From positions 1 to 49,877 of the forward strand of contig NZ_JARWOP010000194.1 of the NCBI RefSeq assembly GCF_029868745.1: a stretch of 49,877 nt of DNA. Direction: 5' to 3'. The position numbers and the translations under genes are program-made. The notes beneath the pieces were generated by a model. The model was not told where the DNA came from, did no database searches, and worked only from the letters and a program-made list of their open reading frames with translations. This document shows positions 18,155 to 27,133 of this stretch, one piece after another. The first letter of the stretch is position 1. The number at the start of each line of letters is the position of its first letter. The stretch comes from Nocardia wallacei (GTDB lineage: Bacteria; Actinomycetota; Actinomycetes; Mycobacteriales; Mycobacteriaceae).

Positions 18155-20591
18155 CCCGCCCCACCCCCGAAGACCTTCGGCCATGTTGGCGGCCACTCTC
18201 ATGGCTGGTGGACGGATGAGGCTTACGGCGTTGATGGTTCGGGAGCGATCGTTCGACGGGCACGGATCGGTCCGGAAGCAATCCATCGGCGGGCACAGGT
18301 TGGTCCAGGAGCGATCCACCGGTGGGCGCACGTTGGTTCGGGGGCGATCCTTCGGCGGGCACGGGTCGGCCCGGGAGGGAACTACCGGCAGGCGCGGGCC
18401 TGTCCGGGAGCGATCCGTCGGTCGGCGCGGGCCGGTCCGGGAGCGATCGTTCGACGGGCACGGATCGGTCCGGAAGCAATCCATCGGCGGGCACAGGCCG
18501 GTCCGGGAGCGATCCACCGCTGGGCGCACGTTGGTCCAGGGGCAATTCACCCGTGGGCGCACGTTGGTTCGGGGGCGATCCTTCGGTGGACGCGGGGTCG
18601 GGGCGGAGCGGGGCCGTAGTTCGATGGCGGGTTGATGGGAGGGCGAGTCGGTACAGCACGAGGATCAAGAGGCCGGTGATGGTGGTGGCCGTGAGGCCGG
18701 TTCGGAGGCCGCTGGGGACTATGAGTGAAATGTCCAGGGCGGCACCGTGTTCGGCGACGGCCAGTAACCACCACAGGGGTGGGCCGGTCAGGTGGAGCAG
18801 CAGGACGGCGGCGGGCTGGTACAGGCAGGACAGTGCCGCGGCGACGGTTCCCAGGATGGTGATGGGCGCTACCACCGGCTCGACCAGGACGTTCGCCAGG
18901 ATGGCGAGCAGGCCGACGTGGCCGGTTAGCGCGGCGATAATCGGGGTCGTCACCAGGAAGGCCGCGGTGGCGACGGCGAATGCCTCGGCTACCGGGCGAG
19001 GCCAGCCGTGCCGCTGCAACCACAGCGCCCAGTTCGGCGCCAGCAATATCAGCCCGGCCGTCGCGAACACCGACAGTGCGAATCCGGCGTTCACGGCCAG
19101 TGCGGGCGAGTACGCGAGTAGACCGAGCACGGCCGCGCACAGGGCGGGCAGCGCCTGTTTCCGGCGCCCGGTCGTCGCGGCCAGCAGCGCGATCGCGCCC
19201 ATCGCGGCCGCCCGCAGCACCGAGGGCGACGGTCGCGCGAGGATCACGAACATCATCAGCGCCGCCGCCGCGAGCGCGATGCCCAGCCGGGCGTCCAGAG
19301 TCAGCAATCGCACGGTGAGCAGCACGGCGGCGAAGAGGATCGAGACGTTCATGCCCGACGCGGCCGTCAGGTGCGCCAGGTCTGTCTTCTCGAAATTCTC
19401 CCGCACGTGTTCGGGCAGGTGCGACACGTCACCGGCGACCAGCCCCGGCAGCAGCCCGGCGGCATCATCGGGCAGGGCGCGATCGCACGCGGCCACGAAT
19501 CTCGCCCGCACCGCGCCCGCGATGTCCTGGTACCACCGCGCTCCCGAGACCGTTCGCGGCGGACCTTGCGCCCGGAGCACTGTGACCGTCAGGTCCCGCC
19601 GCCACGGCCGGTCGGTCCGCGCGCGGAATTCCACTGTCTCCCCGGGCAGTACCCTCGGCCAGCCGTTGTCGGGCGCGATGATCACCACGGCTCCGCCCGC
19701 CCGCACAGGCACCTCACCGTGCCGATACTCCCGCAGATTGGCCCGTACCAGCCATTGGCGACCGCCGAAGGCTTTGCGGGTCAACGGTTTCGGGTCATCC
19801 ACCGGTGTGGCGACGATCGTCACATAGGTGCCCGCCGCCGCAGCTCGCAACGGATGCGTCGCCACTCGATACTCCTGCCAGGCGGCAGCCACCGCGAATC
19901 CCCCACCCGCCAGCACCGCCGCCAATGCCGACACGACCACCACGCCGCGACGGTGTCGCCGGGCCACGCTCCGGCCGCTCGCACCTCGGTTCCCGGCCCG
20001 CCGCGACCGCCGCACCCCCACAGCCAGCGCCACCCCGGCCACAACGAGCGCCGCTGCCAGCGTCAGCCCCGCCCGCCACCCGCAGGTGACGGCCACAATC
20101 GTTGCGCCCCAGCACATCACCACCGCAGGCACCAGCCGCACATCCAGCGGCTGCGGCTCGACAACCGGATCGCCCACCCCTCGCCGATTCCGTCCCGACC
20201 CGGACCCGGCGGAGCCGTCGACAGCCACGGAAGCCGAAGGCGTACGAACACGAGACAACCGAACCTTCATGCCCCGCCCACCGACCTCCCGCCGTGACGG
20301 CAGTGCGGACGTCCTCGGGCCGACACTGCCCCGGGAGTCAGTTGCTGAACCCACAGGCACTGGGCTCAGAGGGAATCGACTCGAAAGGGATGGACTCGAA
20401 GCGAATCGACTCGAACGGGACGGACTCGAAGCGAATCGACTCGAACGGGACGGACTCGAACGGGACAGATGCGACCGGGACGGACTCGAAGAGGATGGAC
20501 CCGAAGGGAAGCGGCCCGAAAGGACTCGACGCACGGTGGTCGCCAGTGACCGAAGCGCGCTGAGGGTAGGCCTGGAGGCGGAGATGTTCAT
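18135..20591 (-). CDS. comEC: ComEC/Rec2-type DNA-uptake channel with repeat tails
   Basis: The 818-residue protein contains the ComEC core (about residues 110-660): several N-terminal membrane helices, an OB-like soluble segment ([19 protein letters not shown]), and the competence domain ([24 protein letters not shown] and helices up to [12 protein letters not shown]). In naturally competent bacteria ComEC forms the inner-membrane channel for single-stranded DNA. Two additions are unusual: a Ser/Arg-rich N-terminal leader from a 15-bp minisatellite and a C-terminal Pro/Asp-rich tail of eleven 11-residue repeats. No C-terminal metallo-beta-lactamase-like domain is seen. The ATG at 20591 overlaps the comEA stop (ATGA), which supports the long start; an internal ATG at 20271 ([12 protein letters not shown]) is the alternative and would exclude the N-terminal repeats. 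Confidence 0.87.
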   Translation of the reverse strand: MNISASRPTLSALRSLATTVRRVLSGRFPSGPSSSSPSRSHLSRSSPSRSSRFASSPSRSSRFASSPSLSSRFPLSPVPVGSATDSRGSVGPRTSALPSRREVGGRGMKVRLSRVRTPSASVAVDGSAGSGSGRNRRGVGDPVVEPQPLDVRLVPAVVMCWGATIVAVTCGWRAGLTLAAALVVAGVALAVGVRRSRRAGNRGASGRSVARRHRRGVVVVSALAAVLAGGGFAVAAAWQEYRVATHPLRAAAAGTYVTIVATPVDDPKPLTRKAFGGRQWLVRANLREYRHGEVPVRAGGAVVIIAPDNGWPRVLPGETVEFRARTDRPWRRDLTVTVLRAQGPPRTVSGARWYQDIAGAVRARFVAACDRALPDDAAGLLPGLVAGDVSHLPEHVRENFEKTDLAHLTAASGMNVSILFAAVLLTVRLLTLDARLGIALAAAALMMFVILARPSPSVLRAAAMGAIALLAATTGRRKQALPALCAAVLGLLAYSPALAVNAGFALSVFATAGLILLAPNWALWLQRHGWPRPVAEAFAVATAAFLVTTPIIAALTGHVGLLAILANVLVEPVVAPITILGTVAAALSCLYQPAAVLLLHLTGPPLWWLLAVAEHGAALDISLIVPSGLRTGLTATTITGLLILVLYRLALPSTRHRTTAPLRPDPASTEGSPPNQRAPTGELPLDQRAPSGGSLPDRPVPADGLLPDRSVPVERSLPDRPAPTDGSLPDRPAPAGSSLPGRPVPAEGSPPNQRAPTGGSLLDQPVPADGLLPDRSVPVERSLPNHQRRKPHPSTSHESGRQHGRRSSGVGRDVGPHP
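18234..18596. repeat. 33-bp in-frame tandem repeat, 11 units, in comEC 3' end
   Basis: Eleven units of 33 bp encode 11-residue repeats with the pattern RPxPxxGSLPD (examples [22 protein letters not shown]). Identical unit pairs recur, such as [11 protein letters not shown] followed by SVPVERSLP, which appears twice, suggesting block duplication. It forms residues 666-786 of the minus-strand ComEC, a probably extended cytosolic or surface tail. Confidence 0.92.
20371..20520. repeat. 15-bp tandem repeat, 10 units, at comEC 5' end
   Basis: Ten 15-bp units of the type CGGGACGGACTCGAA / GCGAATCGACTCGAA run without interruption. In the minus-strand comEC frame they encode five-residue Ser/Arg units ([11 protein letters not shown]). 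Every frame stays open, so the repeat alone does not prove coding; the ATGA junction with comEA does favour it. Confidence 0.92.
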
Positions 20592-21679
20592 ACCGTGACC
20601 AAATCGCGGATGCGGGCGAGGCGGGAGGGGCCGATTCCGGTGACCTCGGAGAGTTGGTCGACGGACGTGAAGCGGCCGTGTTCGGTGCGCCAGGCGAGGA
20701 TGGCGCGGGCCGTGGTGGGGCCGACGCCGGGGAGCGCGTCCAGTTCGGGCTCGGTGGCGGAGTTGAGGTCGACTTTCGCGGTCGGGGAAGGTGGTGTGGC
20801 GCCGATGCTGCCGGGACCAGGGGCCTGCCTGCTACCGGGGATGACGACGCTGCCCAATTGTGGTGGGCCGGGATTCGATCCGGCCGGCCCGACCACCACC
20901 TGGTCGCCATCGGCCAGCCGTTGGGCCAGATTCAGGCTCGCCAGGTCGGCGCCGTCGCGCGTCGCGGCGGCCGAAAGTGCGTCGGCGACACGGGAACCCG
21001 GCGGCAGGTGCAGCAGTCCGGGACGCTCGACCAGGCCAATCACGCTGACCACCAGTTCGGCCCCGCGAGGCACCGGAGTGACAGCCCCCGAGTCCACCCC
21101 GCGACTACCCGCGGGCACCTGTGTAGCCGCACCCGAGCCGGTGCCACGGCTACCCGACGGCACCTGTGTGGCGGCGCCCGGGTCGGCCCCAGGGCTACCC
21201 GAGGGTGTGGCGGCGCCGATCGCGCCCGCGGTCGGTAGCGCATCGGAGTCCGAATCCGCAACGTCGGCGTTCATCGCGCTGGTCCGCACCACCGGCAACG
21301 GCGGAACCGGTTGTGCCACTGGCCTTTCCCGCTGCGCCGCCGCGCCCGCGATGATCACCGCCACCACCCCGACCACAGCGAGCACCAGCACTCCCCGCCG
21401 TCCCGGATCGAGCCGGGTCCCGCGGAACCGCTCCGGCACCAGCCGTTCGTGCCACGCCGCGAGACCTCCCGAGGGCTCGCTCAGCCACTGCGGTGTGCGC
21501 GGCCCCTCGACCACCTCGCCCCAGTCGTCGGCGGCGGACCGTTCCGGCCCCCGATCCTCCTCCTGTTCGAACTCATCGAGATCCCAACGCCCACCCGCAA
21601 CAGACCGGGTACCGGCCGGTTCACCGGCCAGCGCCCCGAGCCGCTCCCGCACCCGCCGCCGCTCCTCGTTTCGCGCCAT
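20588..21679 (-). CDS. comEA: ComEA-type DNA-binding protein (SLBB + helix-hairpin-helix)
   Basis: The 363-residue protein has a charged cytosolic N-terminus (ARNEERRRVRERLGALAGEP), a single membrane anchor (GVLVLAVVGVVAVIIAGAAA, about residues 125-145), a low-complexity linker with three 15-residue repeats (GAATQVPSGSRG type), an SLBB domain (AELVVSVIGLVERPGLLHLP) and a C-terminal pair of helix-hairpin-helix motifs (VDLNSATEPELDALPGVGP, then LSEVTGIGPSRLARI). ComEA binds extracellular DNA and hands it to ComEC. I chose the ATG at 21679; an in-frame extension to 21769 has no family similarity. The gene is coupled to comEC by an ATGA overlap. Confidence 0.9.
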   Translation of the reverse strand: MARNEERRRVRERLGALAGEPAGTRSVAGGRWDLDEFEQEEDRGPERSAADDWGEVVEGPRTPQWLSEPSGGLAAWHERLVPERFRGTRLDPGRRGVLVLAVVGVVAVIIAGAAAQRERPVAQPVPPLPVVRTSAMNADVADSDSDALPTAGAIGAATPSGSPGADPGAATQVPSGSRGTGSGAATQVPAGSRGVDSGAVTPVPRGAELVVSVIGLVERPGLLHLPPGSRVADALSAAATRDGADLASLNLAQRLADGDQVVVGPAGSNPGPPQLGSVVIPGSRQAPGPGSIGATPPSPTAKVDLNSATEPELDALPGVGPTTARAILAWRTEHGRFTSVDQLSEVTGIGPSRLARIRDLVTV

Positions 21680-22264
21680 GCGAGCCACCGTATGCACCCC
21701 GCACCCCGAGACCTCCCCGCCGACAAGCCCTTTCGCCAAACCTGGGGACAACAGATCCCCTGTGCACAACCAGCCGCACCACAGTCGAACCTGTCACACC
21801 GATCTGATAGCCCACGAACGTGTCCGCCCAACATCTCGGTCCACGTAGCAATCAGCTTGCGACACAGGGCCAACGACACCGAACGGCGCAACGAACATGG
21901 TCACTCCGCTCGATCCAACAGCTCAGAGCATGTCGGGAGATCCGCCCGCCATAGCCCCGCGCAGAACACTCCTCCGCTCCATCGACCACACGAGGCCAGA
22001 CCAGACCAGAATGCAACCGAGGGGCCACTGGCCATGACGACCACTCCTCGATCAACCACACCACGCCAGGCAAGAACCCCACGCACCGATAGAGCCACTC
22101 ACTACGAGCCGACCACTCCGCTCGACCAACCACGCCACGCCACGAAGTCCCTACGCGACCGAGGGACCGCTGCGGGTCGAGTACTCCGCTCGATCAACCA
22201 GGCCAGGTAAGTGAACCGGGGTATCGATCCGACCGGAAATCACCCGGCGTGCTTGCCTACCCGC
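21680..22264. repeat. 585-bp gene-free gap with five degenerate ~70-bp-spaced repeats
   Basis: There is no convincing gene. Copies of an 18-24 bp motif close to CCACTCCGCTCGATCAACCA occur at 21901-21920, 21967-21990, 22041-22060, 22113-22132 and 22181-22200, with spacings of 65-75 bp. The DNA between copies is CA-rich on the plus strand and varies. This lies upstream of comEA, so the comEA-comEC-holA promoter must be near 21680-21850. Confidence 0.6.
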
Positions 22265-23101
22265 TCAGTCTCGAGGGCGGCGGGCGTAGTGGACGGTTCT
22301 GGCGGTCAGGAGGAAGACGTCGGGGCGCTGGTCGATGCCCGAGGGGTCGTTCGGGTCCAGGAGGCGGTCCAGGGTGGTGCGGTCGTCGGGGGCCAGGTCG
22401 TCCGCCATGCCGCGGTAGCGCTCGATCCACTGGCGTACAGAGCGGCGCGGGCCGGCCTCCAGCGGGGCGGGGCGGTCCACGAGGAAGGTGCGGCTGTGGG
22501 CGTCGATCAGGCCCGCGGCGCGCAGCAGGGCCGGCCAGTCCTCGGTGACGGCGACCGCGTCGGGCAGTTCGGCACGCATCCGGTCGAATCGTTCCGCCAT
22601 CACAGCGTCCAGCCGGACCTGCAATCCCGGCCGACCGAATCCGATGTCGCGCGGCAGCCAGCGCGCCGACAAGCCGCCTTCGGCGATGGCCAGCACACCG
22701 CCCGGCCGCAGCAGTCCGGCCATGCGGGTGAGGGCGTCGAGCTGATCGCCGACATGGTGCACCACATTGGCCGACCACACCAGATCCGCCTCCGGCAGCC
22801 CGCCCAGATCCTGCGGGAACTGCGCCACCCGCGTGTGCACCCGCACGCCGAGATCGCGGCCCCGCTGCTCCGCGCGGGCGAGCAGTTCGGGTGTGCCGTC
22901 CACTGCGATCACCTCGGCATCGGGAAACCGCTCTGCCAGCACGCTCGCCGCCACGCCGGGACCGGCACCGATATCGAGGATCCGCTCCGGCTTCAGGTCG
23001 GATAGTTCATCAAATGCCCCGTGCAGGTAGGGGCTGTACGCCTCGCCCTCGTCCACCAGCATGTCGGCCATCGCGGCCCAGTCGAAATCGTCGTGGTTCA
23101 T
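22265..23101 (-). CDS. Class I SAM-dependent methyltransferase
   Basis: The 278-residue protein shows a complete methyltransferase fold: motif I ILDIGAGPGVAASVLAERF, ribose-binding acidic loop AEVIAVDGTPELLARAEQ, motif II LPEADLVWSANVVHHVGDQ and motif III LLRPGGVLAIAEGG. The N-terminal MNHDDFDWAAMADMLVDEGE and the long C-terminal cap (VRQWIERYRGMADDLAPDD) may define substrate recognition; it resembles small-molecule methyltransferases rather than RNA or protein enzymes. The ATG at 23101 is chosen; the upstream stretch to 23173 contains an operator-like palindrome. It sits between comEA and degV, the position I recall for eis in M. tuberculosis. Confidence 0.82.
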   Translation of the reverse strand: MNHDDFDWAAMADMLVDEGEAYSPYLHGAFDELSDLKPERILDIGAGPGVAASVLAERFPDAEVIAVDGTPELLARAEQRGRDLGVRVHTRVAQFPQDLGGLPEADLVWSANVVHHVGDQLDALTRMAGLLRPGGVLAIAEGGLSARWLPRDIGFGRPGLQVRLDAVMAERFDRMRAELPDAVAVTEDWPALLRAAGLIDAHSRTFLVDRPAPLEAGPRRSVRQWIERYRGMADDLAPDDRTTLDRLLDPNDPSGIDQRPDVFLLTARTVHYARRPRD

Positions 23102-23132
23102 GACATCGACAATGCCGACCGTGTGCGCATTC

Positions 23133-23159
23133 CGGCAAACATTGTTGCCGATTCGGCAA
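23133..23159. promoter_or_regulatory. Overlapping palindromes upstream of methyltransferase
   Basis: TTGCCGA-T-TCGGCAA (23145-23159) is a perfect 7-1-7 palindrome. A third half-site CGGCAA (23133-23138) forms a second inverted pair with TTGCCG (23145-23150). The cluster lies 30-60 bp upstream of the ATG at 23101, a good operator position for the methyltransferase gene. No linked regulator gene is present. Confidence 0.55.
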
Positions 23160-23163
23160 ACGG

Positions 23164-24006
23164 TCAGGCGCAACCGCCTGGCACCACCACCACACCCACC
23201 GCGCCGGGCCCCAGATGCACGGCAAGCGTCGGCCCGAATTCCGCGCTGACCAGCTCGCGGATGCCGGGGATGAGGTCGTTGAGCTGCGCGGTGATGGTGG
23301 CGGCGGCCTCGGGCGCGCCGAGATGCTGGACAGCTACGGTGGCGCCGCCCTCCCCTGCCGCGCCGACGGCGGCCGCGACGAGCTTCGCGTGCGCCTTGGA
23401 CCGCGTGCGCGCCTTCTCACGCAGCTCCAGGCGGCCGTCGACCATCTGCAGAATCGGCTTGGTGACCAGCTCGGTGCCGAAAAACGCGGCGGCCGAACTC
23501 AATCGGCCGCCGCGGCGTAGCTGCTCGGTGCGATTGACCACGATGAACGCCCGTCCCCTCACCGCAGCCGAAGCCGCCGCGTCGTAGACGACGTCCAGCG
23601 CCGCGCCCTCGCGAGCCCGGCGCGCGGCGGCCAGCACCGGCAGACCGGTGCCGAGCCCGGCGCTGAGCGAATCCACCAGCCGCACCCGCTCGGCGGCGTC
23701 CATATCGCGGATCGCCTGCCTGCCCGCCTCCCAAGTTGCCGACAGCTGCCGCGAAATATGCACGGCCACAACGCCGTCGCCCTCGCTGAGGGCCAGAGCC
23801 CGCTCGTAGGCGGCGCGCAGTTCGCCCGGCGCGGCGGCCGAGGTCGTCACGGTCGAGGACGCGTAATCGATCGGCTCGTCGTCGATGCCTTCCCGGTACG
23901 CCCGGTCATCGACCAGTACGTGCAGCGGCACCACCAGAATGCCCAGCTCCTCGACAAGGGCGACGGGCAGGCTGGCGGACGAATCGGTCACCACCACGAC
24001 GGCCAC
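23164..24006 (-). CDS. DegV-family fatty-acid-binding protein
   Basis: The 280-residue protein is a standard DegV family member. The N-terminal VVVVTDSSASLP is the conserved fatty-acid head-group-binding segment; TVTTSAAAPGELRAAYERAL, VAVHISRQLSATW and RLVDSLSAGLGTGLPVLAA follow in family order. In Firmicutes such proteins present fatty acids to the FakA kinase. No fakA-like gene is adjacent. Its place next to octT and comEA is the same as Rv2417c in M. tuberculosis (recalled). The sequence ends GAVGVVVVPGGCA. The 175-bp gap to octT holds no gene. Confidence 0.9.
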   Translation of the reverse strand: MAVVVVTDSSASLPVALVEELGILVVPLHVLVDDRAYREGIDDEPIDYASSTVTTSAAAPGELRAAYERALALSEGDGVVAVHISRQLSATWEAGRQAIRDMDAAERVRLVDSLSAGLGTGLPVLAAARRAREGAALDVVYDAAASAAVRGRAFIVVNRTEQLRRGGRLSSAAAFFGTELVTKPILQMVDGRLELREKARTRSKAHAKLVAAAVGAAGEGGATVAVQHLGAPEAAATITAQLNDLIPGIRELVSAEFGPTLAVHLGPGAVGVVVVPGGCA

Positions 24007-24181
24007 GGCTATCCGGCCTCTCCCGAGCCGAGCGGCTGCGTGTCACGAACCATCGGACGCCGACACAACCCGTCGGCAAGCTCCTGTTCACCCACCCCCG
24101 AAGCCCCGCAGCGCTCGAGCGGTGGTCGATGGCAACGGGTGGCCGAGCGGTGTTTTTCGCTGAGTCCCAGGAGGATCCGGC

Positions 24182-25072
24182 TCATGCACCGGCCTCGGGC
24201 GCGCGGACCTCCGCCAGCGCCTTCACCATGGCGCGGGCGACGGCGCTGTGGCCTTCCCAGCCCCAATGGATGCCGTCGGGATTCGACTCGCCGTGGAAGA
24301 TGTTGTCTCGCACGGCTTCCGCGAGATCAACGAGCGGCACGCCGGACTTCTCCGACCACGCGCGGAGCGCCCGCACCGCCGGCTCGCGGCCGGTGTGCAC
24401 GCGGCCGTAGGCCTCGCAGTCGTGCACGGACGGCAGCACACCGACGATCGGCAGTTCGGGCCGCAACTGCGCCAACGCGTTTCGCGACTGCTCCAGGTAG
24501 TCGACGCTGACGTGCGGCGGCAGCGCGACCGGCCTTCCCAGCTTGGACAGTCGCGGTTGCAGCCACTGGTAGCCGGTACGCACCCGCCGCCGCAGCGCGG
24601 GCGGCCGCACGTAACGGATGAGTTCGCGCAGCGCGGTCGGCAACGGCGACGGCAGCGAATCCATACCGCCCGTGGCGAACACCACCGCGCCCGCCCGCGG
24701 CACCGCCGCCCACACCCGCGGATCACCGATCAGCGCCCAGTGCGCATCCCGGCACGTCCAACCGATCCGAGCAACCAACTCCACATCCCAATCCAGTTCA
24801 GCCGCAACCAGATTCGGCCAAATCCGCGGATCGTCAGCCGCCAGCCCACCCTTGGGCCCGAAGTATGCCAGCGAATCCGCGATCACCAGCAAAACTGGCC
24901 GACCGGACCCCGCGGCGACACCGTCCTCAGGCACCGCCACAGCGCCGTCCTCAGGCGCCGCTGCCGGAGGATCGGCGGACGGCACCGCAGCGCCGCTCAG
25001 TGACGCTGCGGTGGGGGAAGGAGGCTGCGGGTCTGGGCGGTCGTCGGGGTCGGCGTGGCCGGACTGGGTCAC
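24182..25072 (-). CDS. octT: Diglucosylglycerate octanoyltransferase (OctT-like SGNH protein)
   Basis: The 296-residue protein has an SGNH-hydrolase-like fold: [16 protein letters not shown] supplies the nucleophile Ser block, [14 protein letters not shown] follows, [15 protein letters not shown] is the block III region, and [19 protein letters not shown] holds the Asp-x-x-His dyad. OctT transfers octanoate to diglucosylglycerate, an early step of methylglucose lipopolysaccharide (MGLP) assembly, and its gene adjoins gpgP in mycobacteria. Here the first about 58 residues are a disordered Pro/Ala/Asp-rich extension ([18 protein letters not shown]) not expected from the roughly 247-residue mycobacterial protein. 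The start GTG overlaps the stop of the acidic repeat gene by 4 nt. Function is by family and synteny. Confidence 0.85.
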   Translation of the reverse strand: MTQSGHADPDDRPDPQPPSPTAASLSGAAVPSADPPAAAPEDGAVAVPEDGVAAGSGRPVLLVIADSLAYFGPKGGLAADDPRIWPNLVAAELDWDVELVARIGWTCRDAHWALIGDPRVWAAVPRAGAVVFATGGMDSLPSPLPTALRELIRYVRPPALRRRVRTGYQWLQPRLSKLGRPVALPPHVSVDYLEQSRNALAQLRPELPIVGVLPSVHDCEAYGRVHTGREPAVRALRAWSEKSGVPLVDLAEAVRDNIFHGESNPDGIHWGWEGHSAVARAMVKALAEVRAPEAGA

Positions 25073-26430
25073 GTCGATCGCCCTCGGAACAACCGCGATA
25101 CCGCTCTGCGCAGGAACCCTCCGCCGGAACCGGAATCCGCCTCCGGCGCAGCAGGAGTCGTAGCCGCGGCGGTTTCACCGCCCACCGGGGTGCTCGCCGC
25201 GCTTTCGTCGGCCGCACTGGCATCGGCAACACTGGCATCGGTCACACCGGCATCCGTCCCACTGGCGTCCGTCGCACCGGCGTCCGTCCCACTGGCGTCC
25301 GTCCCACTGGCGTCCGTCGCACCGGCATCCGTCCCACCGGCGTCCGTCGCACCGGCATCCGTCCCACCGGCGTCCGTCGCACCGGCATCCGTCCCACTGG
25401 CATCCGTCCCACTGGCGTCCGTCGCACCGGTATCGGGCGCACCCGCATCGGCCGTAGTGGCGGCGGCAGGTGTGGTTTCCGTATCGGTATCGGAAGCCGT
25501 CACAGCAGCGGGATCGCCCCCGTCAACTGCTTCGTTCTCCGCGTCGCCGGACATCTCGGTGGATGTCGCGTCACTACCAGCCTCCGAGGCGGCACTCTCC
25601 TGCCCCGCAATCGAATTGTCCGCCAACGGTTCAGCACCGTCGGCCACCACGTCAGTTCCGGCCTCAGCCTTCTCCTCGGCCGCGACAGAATCCGATTGCG
25701 CCGACGCACCAGGCTCCACAACGCCCGCTGCCGTATCGGCATCGCCCTGTTCCGCTACCGTCTCCGACGCAGCATCACCCGACGTACCGACCGCTTCGGT
25801 TGCTTCGGCGGTATCCGCGACCGCATCCTCAGCATCGGTATCGCCCTGCTCGACAGCAACATCCGACGACTCGGCTTCTCCGTCGGCCGGTTCGTCTACC
25901 GCCACAGCGCCAGTCGACGCAGCACCGCCATCGGCCGCAGTGTCGGCACCTTCTTGCCCCGCAACCGAATCCGACGGCGAGGACGCTACCGCTTGCTTGT
26001 CGGACTCGGTGACATCACCACTCCCCGTATCGGAATCCACAGCCGTCTCGGCTTCCCCCGATCCGGCCTCGGCGGTGACAGCCTGTGTCTCCACCGGCGT
26101 TTCGGCATCGGAGGCTGCCGCATCAACACTGCTCTCCTGCTCCGCAACCGGCTCCGGTGGCGTCACCGGGCCGCCGAACAATACGTCCGGCAGATGCCGC
26201 ACCGGCGCTTCGGACGCCTTGCGGAACAGTTCGTCGGGCACGGATTTGCCGCGCTCGTAGTCGGGTTCGGCCTCCGGTTCCGGGTCTTGGTCGGCTGCGG
26301 CGGGCGCGGGCCCGCCGAACAAGGCGTCCGGTAGGCGCCGCACGGGCACCTCGGACGCCTTGCGCAGCAATTCGTCGGAAACCTGCCGGACCGGTTCATC
26401 CCGGTCGTCGGAGGACTTTTCAGAGGACAT
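25069..26430 (-). CDS. Acidic repeat protein with duplicated DELxRKASE motif, between gpgP and octT
   Basis: The 453-residue protein is extremely acidic and Ala/Thr/Ser/Gly-rich. Residues 19-41 and 66-88 are two copies of a 23-residue motif reading DELxRKASE, then xPVRx, then LPDxLFGGP, the only ordered-looking parts. Residues about 90-325 are low-complexity acidic, about 327-406 are sixteen 5-residue repeats ([10 protein letters not shown]), and the tail [18 protein letters not shown] is a short basic amphipathic helix that could touch membranes or acidic partners. No signal peptide or transmembrane helix is seen. The ATG at 26430 overlaps gpgP by 11 bp and its stop overlaps octT by 4 bp, so it is co-translated with two MGLP genes. 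I do not recognise a family; a scaffold role is inference only. Confidence 0.8.
   Translation of the reverse strand: MSSEKSSDDRDEPVRQVSDELLRKASEVPVRRLPDALFGGPAPAAADQDPEPEAEPDYERGKSVPDELFRKASEAPVRHLPDVLFGGPVTPPEPVAEQESSVDAAASDAETPVETQAVTAEAGSGEAETAVDSDTGSGDVTESDKQAVASSPSDSVAGQEGADTAADGGAASTGAVAVDEPADGEAESSDVAVEQGDTDAEDAVADTAEATEAVGTSGDAASETVAEQGDADTAAGVVEPGASAQSDSVAAEEKAEAGTDVVADGAEPLADNSIAGQESAASEAGSDATSTEMSGDAENEAVDGGDPAAVTASDTDTETTPAAATTADAGAPDTGATDASGTDASGTDAGATDAGGTDAGATDAGGTDAGATDASGTDASGTDAGATDASGTDAGVTDASVADASAADESAASTPVGGETAAATTPAAPEADSGSGGGFLRRAVSRLFRGRST
25211..25450. repeat. 15-bp in-frame tandem repeat, 16 units
   Basis: Sixteen 15-bp units like GCACCGGCATCCGTC run uninterrupted and encode [10 protein letters not shown] pentapeptides in the minus-strand acidic protein. 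Internal doublets and alternating unit types indicate slippage and block duplication. Confidence 0.93.
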
Positions 26431-27133
26431 CAGGTGCTACCTTCGCCGCCGCGTTCCACACATCGAGTCGCCACCCGGGCTGCTCGATGCTCGGACCGTG
26501 ACTGCTCAGCTGCACCCAACTGGTATTGGCCAGCCCACCGAGCACGGGCCAGTTCTTCCGGGGCAACTCCAGCAGCGCGGCGGTCAGAGCGGCGATCAAT
26601 CCGCCGTGCGCGACGAGGATGATGGTACGACCGGGCCAGTCCGGGCGCGCGGCGAACAGCTCACGAACCACCGGCAATGACCGGGCGCCGACCTCGAGCT
26701 TGCTTTCCCCGCCCGGCGGAGTGAAGTCGGCGTTGAGCCGCCAGGTCTGGCGCGCGCCCGGGTACTGCGCGTCCACCTCGAGGTGCGTCAGCCCTTCCCA
26801 CTCGCCGAGGTCGGTCTCGCGCAGCCGCCGGTCGCGCACCACCTCGAGCGTCGTGTGATCGGCCAGCGCCACCGCGGTGTCGTAAGCGCGCCGCAGGTCC
26901 GAGGACACGATGGCGATCGCGTCGTGGCCCAGCAGCTCGCGGGCGGCGTCCTTGGCCTGGCGTCGGCCCAGCTCGCTCAGCTCCGTATCGATCTGGCCCT
27001 GCATGCGATCGGCTGCGTTCCACTCGGTCTGCCCGTGCCGCAGCAGGATCAGGCGGCGCACGTTGGCATGCTTGTCGTAGCGGGCGCCCTGCTCCTCGGA
27101 CTCGTCGAGGGCGTCGCCGAACCCGAGGCTCAC
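26420..27133 (-). CDS. gpgP: Glucosyl-3-phosphoglycerate phosphatase (histidine phosphatase)
   Basis: The 237-residue protein is a histidine-phosphatase superfamily enzyme: RLILLRHGQTEWNAADRMQG carries the phospho-accepting His, SSDLRRAYDTA the second Arg, LRETDLGEWEGLT the general acid Glu region, and IILVAHGGLIAALTAALL the second His. By synteny with nadD-rsfS-gpgP-octT it is GpgP, which dephosphorylates glucosyl-3-phosphoglycerate to glucosylglycerate for MGLP synthesis. About 28 residues precede the core. The GTG start at 27133 overlaps the rsfS stop (GTGA), a coupled arrangement. A generic phosphoglycerate mutase-like phosphatase is the fallback. Confidence 0.88.
   Translation of the reverse strand: MSLGFGDALDESEEQGARYDKHANVRRLILLRHGQTEWNAADRMQGQIDTELSELGRRQAKDAARELLGHDAIAIVSSDLRRAYDTAVALADHTTLEVVRDRRLRETDLGEWEGLTHLEVDAQYPGARQTWRLNADFTPPGGESKLEVGARSLPVVRELFAARPDWPGRTIILVAHGGLIAALTAALLELPRKNWPVLGGLANTSWVQLSSHGPSIEQPGWRLDVWNAAAKVAPDVL

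Noticed and set aside
18322..19827. 501-residue plus-strand frame opposite comEC
   Set aside because: Open only because of repeat content and GC bias; the minus strand has membrane helices and ComEC motifs.
20371..20520. Possible CRISPR array
   Set aside because: 15-bp units are directly adjacent with no unique spacers and lie in a coding frame; the same holds for the 33-, 60- and 102-bp arrays.
24007..24181. Possible tRNA or small RNA gene between degV and octT
   Set aside because: I looked for cloverleaf arms and a CCA or TTCRA segment and found none; only scattered GC-rich repeats.
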